From positions 1 through 63,259 of the forward strand of contig NZ_POTW01000031.1 in the NCBI RefSeq assembly GCF_003236295.1: 63,259 nucleotides of DNA. Direction: 5' to 3'. Numbering within the stretch: position 1 is the first letter of the stretch; every line of letters starts with the position of its first letter. The translations under genes were made by a program, and so were the position numbers. Shown here piece by piece: positions 51,230-60,359 of this stretch. The notes beneath the pieces are model-generated. The model saw only the letters and a program-made list of their open reading frames with translations. It had not been told where the DNA came from and ran no database searches. Source of the stretch: Jiangella anatolica (GTDB taxonomy: Bacteria > Actinomycetota > Actinomycetes > Jiangellales > Jiangellaceae).

Positions 51230-52408
51230 TCACCCCCGCGGGAACGCCCGCCGGTCGCCGAAGACCCGCCGAACCGCCGTGACGACGTCGTCGGCGCCGT
51301 CCGGGCCGGCCATCAGCTGCGGCTGGCGCAGCCAGAACACCGTCGCCGCAGCGCCCTCGGCGCCAGGCGCCGGCAACGAGCGCACCTGCCCCTCGAGCGC
51401 CGCCAGCCCGCCCAGCGGCGGGTACCCGTCGTCGACGGGCACGCCCTCGGCCGCGAGCGCCTTGCCGGCCCAGCCGCGGTCCACGCCCGGCGCGGCGCGC
51501 AGCAGCAGCAGGTGCCGCGAGTCCGCCGTCGTCCCGGCGGGCTGTGGCACGACGGAGAGCGGCCCGCCGTCCGCCGCCAGCGCCGCCTCCACCCGCCGGG
51601 CGAACGCGTCGCGCGCGGCGACCTCCTCGTCGAGCCGGTCCAGCCACGGCAGCAGGAGCGCCGCCTGCAGCTCGGTCATCCGCAGGTTCCAGCCGACGCC
51701 GGCGTGGTGGTACCAGGCGCCGTCGCGGACCCGGCCGACGTTGCAGGCCGACCACACCCGGGCGGCCAGCTCGTCGTCGTCGGTGACGACCAGGCCGCCC
51801 TCGCCGGCGGTCATCGCCTTGCTGGACTGGAAGCTGAACGTGCCGGCCGTCCCGTGCGCGCCGACCGGCCGGCCGCGATAAGCCGCGCCGTGCGCCTGCG
51901 CGCTGTCCTCGACGACGGCCAGGCCGTGCTCGGCGGCCAGCGCGAGCAGCTCGTCCAGCGGCGCCGGGCTGCCGGCCAGGTGCACGGGCATGACGGCGCG
52001 GGTGCGCGAGCTCAGCGCGGGCCGCACCGTGTCCGCCGTCAGGTGCAGGTGGACGGGATCGACGTCGGCGACGACCGGCACCGCGCCGAGCAGCAGCACG
52101 GCCGTCGCGCAGGCGACGAACGTGTACGCCGGCACGACCACCTCGTCGCCGGGCCGGACACCGGCGGCGCGCAGCGCGACGAACAGCGCCAGCGTGCCGT
52201 TCGTCAGCACGATGCCGTGCTTCGCGTCGTGCCGGGCCGCGAACGCCGTCGCCAGCCGCTCGCACAGCGGGCCCGACGTCGCGCCCCAGTCGCCGCTGTC
52301 GACCACCTGCGCGAGCAGCGCGCGCTGCGCGTCGGAGGCGGGCGGCGGCCAGGCCGGCCAGGGTGCGCTGCGGGCGGGGGCGCCGCCGTCGATCGCGAGG
52401 GTCGTCAT
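51230..52408 (-). CDS. DegT/DnrJ/EryC1/StrS aminotransferase, copy 2
   Basis: 392 residues from ATG 52408, overlapping the amidohydrolase stop by ATGA. PLP lysine is in FSFQSSKAMTAGEGG, phosphate site LTNGTLALFVAL, PLP Asp in VEDSAQAHG, and the N-terminus is LAIDGGAPAR as in copy 1. It aminates a keto sugar or cyclitol, or runs in reverse. Last gene of the six-gene ABC importer operon. Similar to copy 1 in start and size but clearly diverged. Confidence 0.87.
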   Translation of the reverse strand: MTTLAIDGGAPARSAPWPAWPPPASDAQRALLAQVVDSGDWGATSGPLCERLATAFAARHDAKHGIVLTNGTLALFVALRAAGVRPGDEVVVPAYTFVACATAVLLLGAVPVVADVDPVHLHLTADTVRPALSSRTRAVMPVHLAGSPAPLDELLALAAEHGLAVVEDSAQAHGAAYRGRPVGAHGTAGTFSFQSSKAMTAGEGGLVVTDDDELAARVWSACNVGRVRDGAWYHHAGVGWNLRMTELQAALLLPWLDRLDEEVAARDAFARRVEAALAADGGPLSVVPQPAGTTADSRHLLLLRAAPGVDRGWAGKALAAEGVPVDDGYPPLGGLAALEGQVRSLPAPGAEGAAATVFWLRQPQLMAGPDGADDVVTAVRRVFGDRRAFPRG

Positions 52409-53184
52409 GACGTCTCCTGCAGGGCGGTGGGAAGGCGCGGGCCGAGCAGCCGGACGGCGTTGCCGCCCAGCACGAGTGACCGGTCAGCTTCTGACAACCG
52501 AGCGAGCCGGACCTTCCCCAGGCCCGGCCGCGGGTCGAGGAAGCACGCGTCGGTGCCGAACAGCACCCGGTCCGCGCCGGCGGTCGCGACCATGCGCTCC
52601 AGCCAGCGGGTGGTGAGCCGGGAGCCGCAGATCTCCAGGTACAGGTTCGGCCGCTCGGCGGCCAGCCGGGCGGCCCGGTCGAAGCCCTCCGGCCACAGCC
52701 CGGCGTGGCCGAGCAGGAGCGGGACGTCCAGGTGCCGGCGGGCCAGCTCGGCGAGGTCGCCGGGGTCGGAGTACGGCGAGTGGGTCTGCCCGTGCGACAG
52801 CACCGGGACGCCGGCCGCGGCGGCCAGCTCGAGCAGCGGCTCGTACCGCGGGTCGGTGGCGGCGCACAGGTGCGTGTCCGGGTGCAGCTTGAGCCCCCAC
52901 ACGCCGGGCCGGTCCAGCTGGTCGCGCAGCACGGCGGCGGCGTCGCGGCGGTGCGGGTCGGCCACCAGCCAGACGCCGATCCGGTCCGGGTGCCGCTGCG
53001 CCTCGGCCAGCGCCAGCTCGTTGCCGGCGACGGTGTCCCGGCCGACGGCGACCAGGTGCGACACGCCGACGGCGTCGATGCCGATGGCCGCGTTCGTCGC
53101 CAGCAGCCAGTCCGCGTCGGGCTCCGGCACGAAGAAGTCGGCCCAGGCGCCGACGTGGCCGTGCGCGTCGATGACCGGGCTCAT
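52405..53184 (-). CDS. Amidohydrolase (PF04909-type, metal-dependent), copy 2
   Basis: 259 residues from ATG 53184. HGH in VIDAHGHVGAW, His in LSHGQTHS and LLGHAGLW, Asp in FGTDACFLDPRPG, and NAVRLLG near the end. The fold and metal set match copy 1 (44441-45217). It overlaps its degenerate partner by ATGA upstream and the DegT gene by ATGA downstream. Substrate unknown. Confidence 0.83.
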   Translation of the reverse strand: MSPVIDAHGHVGAWADFFVPEPDADWLLATNAAIGIDAVGVSHLVAVGRDTVAGNELALAEAQRHPDRIGVWLVADPHRRDAAAVLRDQLDRPGVWGLKLHPDTHLCAATDPRYEPLLELAAAAGVPVLSHGQTHSPYSDPGDLAELARRHLDVPLLLGHAGLWPEGFDRAARLAAERPNLYLEICGSRLTTRWLERMVATAGADRVLFGTDACFLDPRPGLGKVRLARLSEADRSLVLGGNAVRLLGPRLPTALQETS

Positions 53185-53903
53185 GTCGTCACCCTCGCCG
53201 TCAGCGCGTCGAAGGAGCCGGCCGCGATCAGCTCGACGTCGGCGGCCGGCAGTCGCAGGTGGTCCAGCTGGAACCGCGGCCCGGCGTCGTCCCACACCGG
53301 CGCGCCGGTGCCGAAGACGAGCCGGTGCGCGCCGGCCTGCCGGGCCAGCCACTCGATCGCGCCGGCCGCGACCAGCGTCCCGGTCTCGACGTGCACGCCC
53401 GGGTGCTCGGCGACCAGCTCGGCCAGCTCGCGCAGCGACCGGTAGCCCGGCGAGAGCACCAGGATCCGCAGCCCCGGCACGGCCGCCGCCAGCGCGTGGA
53501 CGCGGTCCAGCCCGGTCTCGCCGGCGTCCAGCGCGACCGGGATGCGCGCCGCGGCCAGCTCGTGCCACCAGCGCAGCGCCACCGGCCCGGTCAGCGCGAA
53601 CCGGTGCCGGACCGGGCAGGCCCGCACCATGGCCGGCGCGTGCGCGACGACGACGCCCGGGTCGTCCGGCCAGCCGGCGCCGGCCACCGCGGGCAGGATC
53701 ACCGGGACGCTGACCAGCCGCTCGTCGGCGGCCGGCGCCGGCTGCTGGTAGGCGGGGTCGCCGTAGAGCCCCTCGCTCGGGGTGACGGCGGCGCCGTCGA
53801 CGCCCAAATGGTCCAGCTCGGCGAGCAGCCCGGCCACGTCGGCGGAGGGCACGTCGTCGCCCGGTACCGGACCGAGCAGCCGGTGTGCGTCGAAGATCCG
53901 CAC
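53181..53903 (-). CDS. Amidohydrolase-like protein lacking metal ligands, copy 2 partner
   Basis: 240 residues from GTG 53903. It aligns in outline with the amidohydrolase beside it, but HxH is HR (FDAHRLLGP) and the terminal metal Asp is lost (FGTGAPVWDD). As at copy 1 it is coupled to an HGH-bearing neighbour, which suggests a paired enzyme/pseudoenzyme. It starts eight bases after the MalG-type permease stop. Confidence 0.7.
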   Translation of the reverse strand: MRIFDAHRLLGPVPGDDVPSADVAGLLAELDHLGVDGAAVTPSEGLYGDPAYQQPAPAADERLVSVPVILPAVAGAGWPDDPGVVVAHAPAMVRACPVRHRFALTGPVALRWWHELAAARIPVALDAGETGLDRVHALAAAVPGLRILVLSPGYRSLRELAELVAEHPGVHVETGTLVAAGAIEWLARQAGAHRLVFGTGAPVWDDAGPRFQLDHLRLPAADVELIAAGSFDALTARVTT

Positions 53904-53911
53904 CGAACCGG

Positions 53912-54787
53912 TCAGCCCTTCAGGCCGGTCGTCGCGATGCTGTTGACCAGGTACCGCTGCAGCACGCCGAAGATCACCAGGCACGGGATCACGCTGATCG
54001 CCGCCGACGCCATGAGCCGCGCCCGCGTCACCGTCTCGGCGTTCAGCGTCGACAGCCCGACGGTCAGCGTGCGCATCTCGTCGGTCTGCGCGATCACCAG
54101 CGGCCAGAGGAAGTCGTTCCAGTGCCACAGGAACACGAAGATGCCCAGCGTCGCCAGGACCGGCTTGGTGAGCGGCAGCACCAACCGCCAGAACACCGTC
54201 CACTCCCCCGCGCCGTCGATCTTCGCCGCGTCGAACAGGTCGTCGGGCAGGCCCTTGATGAACTGCCGCATCAGGAACACCGCCTGCGAGTTCGCCAGCG
54301 TCGGCACGATCAGGCCCCAGAACGTGTTGACGCCTTCCAGCTTCGACACCAGCACGAACATCGGGATCAGCGTGGCCTGCACCGGCACCATGAGCGTCGC
54401 GAGGAACGACCACATCAGCACGTTGCTGCCCGGGAACCGCTTGCGGGCGAACGCGTACCCGGCCATCGCCGCCGTCAGCAGGATCACCACGACGGAGACG
54501 ATCGAGTAGACGAACGAGTTCAGCGTCCAGCGCAGGAACGACGACGCCGAGAGCACCGCGGACAGGTTGTCGAACGTGACCTCGTCGGGCACCTGCTGCG
54601 GGATCGTCGGCGCGCCCTCGGGCGTGATCGCCAGCACGAACACCGCGATGAACGGCACCACCGTGAACACCGACGCCAGGATGAGCAGCACGGTCAGCCA
54701 GGCGTTGGCCCCGCTGCGGCGGCGCCGCCTGCGGGTGGGCGGTGGCGACGACGTCGCCGTCGCGGGCGGTGCGGTGAGCGTGGTCAC
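53912..54787 (-). CDS. Carbohydrate ABC importer permease (MalG type)
   Basis: 291 residues from GTG 54787, overlapping the MalF-type gene by four bases. A basic cytoplasmic tail (TRRRRRRSG) and six membrane spans are seen. The EAA loop is DAAKIDGAGEWTVFWRLVLPLTKP. With the next gene it forms the plasma-membrane channel of a CUT1 importer. No ATPase gene is in the operon, so an MsiK-type shared ATPase is probably used, as in many actinomycetes. Confidence 0.92.
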   Translation of the reverse strand: MTTLTAPPATATSSPPPTRRRRRRSGANAWLTVLLILASVFTVVPFIAVFVLAITPEGAPTIPQQVPDEVTFDNLSAVLSASSFLRWTLNSFVYSIVSVVVILLTAAMAGYAFARKRFPGSNVLMWSFLATLMVPVQATLIPMFVLVSKLEGVNTFWGLIVPTLANSQAVFLMRQFIKGLPDDLFDAAKIDGAGEWTVFWRLVLPLTKPVLATLGIFVFLWHWNDFLWPLVIAQTDEMRTLTVGLSTLNAETVTRARLMASAAISVIPCLVIFGVLQRYLVNSIATTGLKG

Positions 54788-55689
54788 GTGTTCTCCCGGT
54801 CCAGGACGTAGCGCTGCACCAGCGAGATCAGGAGGACCACGAGGAACAGCATGACGCCGATGGTGGCGGCGTAGCCGAAGTCGAAGAACTTGAAGCCCTG
54901 GTCGTAGAGCATGTAGACCAGCCCGTACGACGCGCGGGCCGGTCCGCCGCCGGTCATGACGTAGATCGTGTCGAACACCTGGAACGCCACGATCGTCTCG
55001 ATGACCACCACGAAGAACACCACCGGCCGCAGCAGCGGCATGGTGATGCGGCGGAACTTCGCCCACGCGCCGGCGCCGTCGAGCGTCGCGGCCTCCATGA
55101 CGTCCTCGGGGATGTTCTTGAGCCCGGCCAGCAGGATCAGCATCGAGTAGCCGAAGCTCTTCCACACCGACACGACGGCCAGCGACCCCAGCACCATCGC
55201 CTGGTTGCCGCTGAGGAAGGCGAGCGGGCCGAGGCCGATGCGCTCCAGTGCGCCGTTGACCAGCCCGTCGGAGTCGTAGATCCAGATCCAGATGATGCCG
55301 GCCATGACGAACGAGGTGACGTACGGCAGGAACAGCAGCCCGCGGAACAGCCCGCGGCCGCGGATCACGTGGTGCAGCATCGACGCCGTGCCGAGCGACA
55401 CCACCAGCGTCAGCGGCACGTACATCACCGCGTAGAGCAGCGTGACGCGCAGGCTCTCGAAGAACAGGTCGTCCTCGATCAGCCGGCTGTAGTTCTCCGC
55501 GCCGATGAAGGAGAAGTCCCCGCTGAGCCGGTAGTCGGTGAAGCTCATCCCGATCGCACCGAGGCTCGGCACGAACCGGAAGATCACGAACAGCACGAGC
55601 ATGGGCAGGACGAAGATCACGCCCCAGCCCGGGTCGCGGACGCGCTGCCGCCACGTCGGGCGGGACGGCGCCGTGCGTTGCAACGTCAT
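54784..55689 (-). CDS. Carbohydrate ABC importer permease (MalF type)
   Basis: 301 residues, six membrane spans after a cytoplasmic N-terminus (RPTWRQRVRDPGWG). The EAA loop is MEAATLDGAGAWAKFRRITMPLLRP. It pairs with the MalG-type permease (four-base overlap). The gap to the solute-binding protein holds a 13-bp hairpin that probably sets their ratio. Confidence 0.92.
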   Translation of the reverse strand: MTLQRTAPSRPTWRQRVRDPGWGVIFVLPMLVLFVIFRFVPSLGAIGMSFTDYRLSGDFSFIGAENYSRLIEDDLFFESLRVTLLYAVMYVPLTLVVSLGTASMLHHVIRGRGLFRGLLFLPYVTSFVMAGIIWIWIYDSDGLVNGALERIGLGPLAFLSGNQAMVLGSLAVVSVWKSFGYSMLILLAGLKNIPEDVMEAATLDGAGAWAKFRRITMPLLRPVVFFVVVIETIVAFQVFDTIYVMTGGGPARASYGLVYMLYDQGFKFFDFGYAATIGVMLFLVVLLISLVQRYVLDRENT

Positions 55690-55709
55690 ACGGTTCTCCT
55701 CGCCCGCCG

Positions 55710-55740
55710 CAGGGCGGCCGCCGGGATGGCGGCCGCCCTG
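55710..55740 (-). other. Intercistronic 13-bp hairpin between binding protein and permease
   Basis: CAGGGCGGCCGCC (55710-55722) and its exact complement (55728-55740) surround a five-base loop in the 75-base gap after the solute-binding gene. No T-tract. As in malE-malF and many binding-protein operons, it likely stabilises upstream mRNA so that the binding protein outnumbers the permeases. Confidence 0.6.
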
Positions 55741-55764
55741 ATCATGTCGGTGCCGGCGCGGTGG

Positions 55765-57021
55765 TCAGCCGCCACGGGCGATCAGGTCGCGCGCCTCCGC
55801 GGCGGCGTCGGCCAGCGCGTCCTCGGGCGACTTCGAGCCCTGCAGAGCGGCCTGCAGCTGCGCCGACAGCACCGCCATGACCTGACGGGAGGTCGGCTGC
55901 ACCTCGCCCGGGCGAGCGTACTGCAGCGCGTCGGCGAGCGTCGCCAGCGCCTCGTCGCCGGTGGGCGCCTCGACGTCGGTGCGGGCCGGGAACGTGCCCG
56001 CCTCCGCGTTCAGGCCCGCGTTGACCTCCGGGCTGGCGATGAACGAGGCCACCTCGTACGCGGCCTCCTCGTCCTCGTTGATGCTGGTCAGCGCCAGGAC
56101 GCCGGGGATGCCGAAGCTCACCTGCTCCTCGCCGGTCAGCGGCGCGCCGACGACGACGTTGTCGGCGCCGAGGGCGGTGCGCATGATCTCGATGTCGGGC
56201 AGCGTGATGGCGTACGTCATCGCCGTCGTGCCCGTGGTCAGCGGCCCGCCGTCGACGAGGTTCGTCTTCGTCGCCGCGTCGGCCGGGAGCCCGCCGGCCT
56301 CCTGCAGGTCGAGCAGGAACTGCAGCGCCGCCATGCCCTCCGGACCGTCGAAGGCCACGTCGGAGCCGTCCTCGGTGAAGATGGTGCCGCCGGCCTGCCA
56401 CAGCAGCGGGTAGAAGGTGAGGTTCAGCGTCGTCTCCGGCGAGCCGGAGTAGTCCAGGACCGAGACGCCGTTCGCCGCCAGCGCGGGCGCCGCCGCGAGG
56501 ACGTCCTCCCACGTGGCCGGCGGCTCGGTGATGCCGGCCGCCTCGAACGCCGCCATGTTGTACGCCGTCGTGGTGCTGGTGTGGTAGATCGGCACCCCGT
56601 ACAGCTCGTCGTCGAACGTGACGACGTCCAGCGCGCTCGGCAGGAACGCGTCGCGCTCATCCTCGATCGCACCGTCCAGCGGCTTCAGCCCGCCGCTGAC
56701 CTGGTACTGCAGCGTCTGGTCGGGCGTCAGCAGGACGAGGTCCGGGCCCTGCCCGGACGCGATCGCGGTCGCGATCTTCTCGTCGCGCCCCTCCCACGGC
56801 TGCTGCTCGATGGTCAGGTCGATGTCGTCGTGCTCGGCCTCGAAGTCGGCCTCGACCTGGTCCCAGAACGCGATGCTGGCGTCCTGGTCCGGGATCACCG
56901 GGTACATCCACACCGTGATCTCGGACGAGCCACCACCACCGGCCGTGTCGTCATCAGCCCCGCCGCAGGCGGCCACGGTCAGCGCGGCTGCAGCCGCGAC
57001 TGCCACACTTCGAACTCGCAC
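55765..57021 (-). CDS. Sugar ABC importer solute-binding lipoprotein
   Basis: 418 residues from GTG 57021 (GAGGAGGATTCCG upstream). Lipobox LTVAACGG puts it on the outer face of the membrane. SBP_bac_1-type domain (EITVWMYPVIPDQDASIAFWDQVEADFEAE, then YGVPIYHTSTTTAYNMAAFEAAGI). Captures an oligosaccharide or glycoside for the two permeases. First gene of a six-gene operon: binding protein, MalF, MalG, degenerate amidohydrolase, amidohydrolase, DegT. Sites E and B lie upstream. Confidence 0.93.
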   Translation of the reverse strand: MRVRSVAVAAAAALTVAACGGADDDTAGGGGSSEITVWMYPVIPDQDASIAFWDQVEADFEAEHDDIDLTIEQQPWEGRDEKIATAIASGQGPDLVLLTPDQTLQYQVSGGLKPLDGAIEDERDAFLPSALDVVTFDDELYGVPIYHTSTTTAYNMAAFEAAGITEPPATWEDVLAAAPALAANGVSVLDYSGSPETTLNLTFYPLLWQAGGTIFTEDGSDVAFDGPEGMAALQFLLDLQEAGGLPADAATKTNLVDGGPLTTGTTAMTYAITLPDIEIMRTALGADNVVVGAPLTGEEQVSFGIPGVLALTSINEDEEAAYEVASFIASPEVNAGLNAEAGTFPARTDVEAPTGDEALATLADALQYARPGEVQPTSRQVMAVLSAQLQAALQGSKSPEDALADAAAEARDLIARGG

Positions 57022-57053
57022 CGGAATCCTCCTCGCCCATGACCGGCGAATAC

Positions 57054-57065
57054 CGGCCTGGGCCG
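57054..57065. promoter_or_regulatory. CGG-N6-CCG site E before the ABC importer operon
   Basis: CGGCCTGGGCCG with plus-strand flanks AATAC and AAAGTAC, closest to site C. It lies 33-44 bases upstream of GTG 57021, where a repressor or activator would act on a leftward promoter. Confidence 0.52.
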
Positions 57066-57194
57066 AAAGTACAGTTGGCGACGTCGGCCGTCAAGGCATT
57101 GCGGCACTCGCCTGGCCGGTTGTCACCCGATCGGTATCGGCCACCCCGGATGTCGGTGTTTTCGGCCGTCGCCGGGTCCGTGACGCGGCAATTA

Positions 57195-57206
57195 CGGCCT
57201 CAGCCG
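57195..57206. promoter_or_regulatory. CGG-N6-CCG site B, second copy in the importer upstream region
   Basis: CGGCCTCAGCCG, preceded by GCAATTA and followed by AATATGGCG, which match the flanks of site A (GCAATTA and ATATAGCG) almost exactly. It is 174 bases upstream of the binding-protein start and between that gene and the Erm stop. Two sites (B and E) before one operon suggest cooperative binding or looping. Confidence 0.5.
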
Positions 57207-57221
57207 AATATGGCGCTCCGG

Positions 57222-58049
57222 TTACGCTCCGCGGGCTCGCGCGGTTCGGCCGGCACCCGCGGCATCGGCGCTGAGCTCACCGGCCAGCGTCAGCCAGGTC
57301 GTCACGGGGATCGTGCCGGCCGCCGCCGGCGGGTCGATCCCCGTCGACGTGAGCAGCCGGTGGGCGCGCTTCTTCGGCACGTGCGCACCGAGCACCTCGC
57401 GGGCCGGCCGCCGCGGCGAGCGGTAGGCGTCCTGCAGCAGCCTGCGGGCCAGCCGGGTCTGCGCCCTCGTCACACTGGTGCGGCGGCGGACGACCAGGTG
57501 CGCGGAGTCGACCGAGGGCGCGGGCCGGAAGCTGCCGGGCCGGACCCGCCCGGCGATGCTCAGCTCGAACCGGGCCTGCCACCACGCGACCTCGAGGTCG
57601 CGCGGGTTCGGGTCGGTCATCCGCTTGGCGAACCCCCACTCGACCAGCAGGTCCGCTCGGCTGATCGAGGTCGTCTCGGGGTCGAGCAACCGGCGCAGCA
57701 GCGCCGTCGAGATCGCGTACGGGATGTTCGCGACGACCGCGTAGGGCCGCCGCGGCAGCATGACCGTACGCGCGTCGGCCTCGACCACGCGCACCTCGCC
57801 GACGCCGTCGAAGCGGCGCTGCAGCTTGGCGACGAAGCGCGGGTCGCGCTCGACGGCGATGACGCGGGCGCCGGTCGCCGCCAGCGGCACGGTCAGCGCG
57901 CCCAGGCCGGCGCCGAGCTCGACGACGAGGTCACCGGGACCGGCGCCGGACGAGCGCACCATCCGGGCGCTGACCGCGGGGTCGCGGAGCAGGTGGATGC
58001 CGGCGTGGTTCGGACGGGAGTGGGAGTGGGTGCGTGCATGGCGCGGCAT
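57222..58049 (-). CDS. Erm-type 23S rRNA (adenine-N6)-methyltransferase
   Basis: 275 residues. SAM fold with ELGAGLGALT (motif I), VEADAR, and NIPYAIST (motif IV). Erm enzymes read NIPYxxS here while KsgA/RsmA reads NLPYN, and the N-terminus RPNHAGIHLL replaces the KsgA QNFL opening. The basic C-terminal tail is Erm-like. It would methylate A2058 and give macrolide-lincosamide-streptogramin B resistance. The upstream leader peptide and attenuator support an inducible resistance gene rather than a housekeeping dimethylase. The Erm class is not assigned. Confidence 0.78.
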   Translation of the reverse strand: MPRHARTHSHSRPNHAGIHLLRDPAVSARMVRSSGAGPGDLVVELGAGLGALTVPLAATGARVIAVERDPRFVAKLQRRFDGVGEVRVVEADARTVMLPRRPYAVVANIPYAISTALLRRLLDPETTSISRADLLVEWGFAKRMTDPNPRDLEVAWWQARFELSIAGRVRPGSFRPAPSVDSAHLVVRRRTSVTRAQTRLARRLLQDAYRSPRRPAREVLGAHVPKKRAHRLLTSTGIDPPAAAGTIPVTTWLTLAGELSADAAGAGRTARARGA

Positions 58050-58096
58050 GGGCGATCACACCAATCGGGATCACGGGAGTCGGAGGACGTCGAAAA

Positions 58097-58142
58097 GCCG
58101 CGCCGTGCGCCTCGGGTGTGGTCACCGAGGGACGGACGCGGC
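58097..58142 (-). terminator. Attenuator terminator before the Erm gene
   Basis: On the minus strand a long stem (outer GCCGCG with CGCGGC, then CCGT with ACGG, then CCTCGG with CCGAGG, loop about nine bases) is followed at once by TTTT. It lies between the leader peptide and the Erm ATG. Its 5' arm region (CAGCCGC, 58144 down to 58138) can instead pair with GCGGCTG of 58196 down to 58190, an antiterminator choice. A separate upstream GACCCC/GGGGTC hairpin covers that same segment. Confidence 0.65.
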
Positions 58143-58208
58143 TGCGGCGTGCTCCCGTGATGCGGCCCGGACCCCGTTCAGCCGGGGGTCAGCCGCTGGT
58201 ACGCGAAG

Positions 58209-58271
58209 CTACGCCGTGACGTGCCGGCGGGGCCGCCAGAACGCCACAGCGCGGTTGTCTGTCATCCCCAT
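58209..58271 (-). CDS. Erm leader peptide, 20 residues
   Basis: ATG 58271 to TAG 58209. The sequence starts MGMTDNRAVAF and contains WRPRRH near the end, an Arg-x-Arg motif of the kind linked to macrolide stalling. A TAGGCT -10 (58284 down to 58279) lies seven to eight bases before the ATG, which would make the mRNA leaderless at this peptide. A stalled ribosome here would expose the antiterminator described at 58097-58142. Real translation is inferred from the layout. Confidence 0.6.
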   Translation of the reverse strand: MGMTDNRAVAFWRPRRHVTA

Positions 58272-58319
58272 GGTTCTCAGCCTAACGGGCGGCCCCGGCC
58301 GGAGGCCAACGAATTCGCC

Positions 58320-59525
<1,206 letters not shown>

Positions 59526-59545
59526 GATCTGCTCAGCCTAAATGT

Positions 59546-60352
59546 TCAGAAGACGGGCCACGGCACCGGCATCCGCCCCTCGGGACTGGGCATCGTCCCG
59601 CGGGCCAGCAGCGCGTCGATCCGCTCCGCCGTCGCAGCGACCTCCTCCTCGGCCAGCAGCGTGCTCAACGTCGCGCCCAACGGCCCGTCGACCAGCGCCC
59701 GAAGCCGGGTCAGCTCGGACCGCTCATCGGCGGTGAGCGCGGAGCCGGCCCACCCCCACAGCACGGTGCGCAGCTTCGGGTCGACGTTGAAGCAGACGCC
59801 GTGGTCGACCCCGACGACGTCGGCCACCGACGGTGCGACGGCCCGGTCGCCGACGAGCACGTGCCCGCCCTTGCGGTCGGCGTTGTTGACGACGGCGTCG
59901 AAGACGGCCAGCCGGCGAAGGCCCGGGTCGTCGGCGTGGACGAGCAGCACCGGCGAGCCGTCGCCGTCGACCGCCTCGAGGATCGGCAGCCACCTGTCGA
60001 CCGGGGCCGACGCCGGGATGACGTCGACCTTGCCGGCGCCCAGGTCGGACTCGCCCTGGTCCATCCACGCCTGGCACATGCCGGCGCCGAACGGCCCGTC
60101 CTCGCGCAGCACCGTCGGGGGCACCAGGTGCCAGCCGGCCGCGTCGGACACCTCGTACGCCGCCGCCTCGCGCGCGGCCAGCGTGCCGTCGGGGAAGTCC
60201 CACAGCGGCTGCTCGCCGCCGACCGGCTTGTAGACGCACCGCGCCGACGCGTCGCCGTGCGTGACCCGGCCCAGCAACGTGAGGTTCGACGCGACGACGA
60301 GCCGGCCCTCGATGGTCAGCTCGCCCTCGCGGAGCAGGCTCAGCAGGTCCAC
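59546..60352 (-). CDS. SCO1664 family protein (phosphatidylinositol 3/4-kinase-like)
   Basis: 268 residues of a family restricted to actinomycetes with a distant lipid-kinase fold. CVYKPVGGEQPLWDFPDG is the ATP-Lys loop, FDAVVNNADRKGGHVL is the catalytic loop with DRK, and VDHGVCF is the metal-binding DHG variant. Its substrate and role are unknown; neighbours are mshC and DUF3090 in many genomes. It starts at GTG 60352, seven bases after the DUF3090 stop. Confidence 0.87.
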   Translation of the reverse strand: MDLLSLLREGELTIEGRLVVASNLTLLGRVTHGDASARCVYKPVGGEQPLWDFPDGTLAAREAAAYEVSDAAGWHLVPPTVLREDGPFGAGMCQAWMDQGESDLGAGKVDVIPASAPVDRWLPILEAVDGDGSPVLLVHADDPGLRRLAVFDAVVNNADRKGGHVLVGDRAVAPSVADVVGVDHGVCFNVDPKLRTVLWGWAGSALTADERSELTRLRALVDGPLGATLSTLLAEEEVAATAERIDALLARGTMPSPEGRMPVPWPVF

Positions 60353-60359
60353 GGCGGCG

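Noticed and set aside
57222-58049. Annotation as KsgA/RsmA 16S dimethyladenosine transferase
   Set aside because: NIPYAIST in place of NLPYN, a different N-terminus and a leader attenuator favour Erm; a residual chance of KsgA-like function remains.
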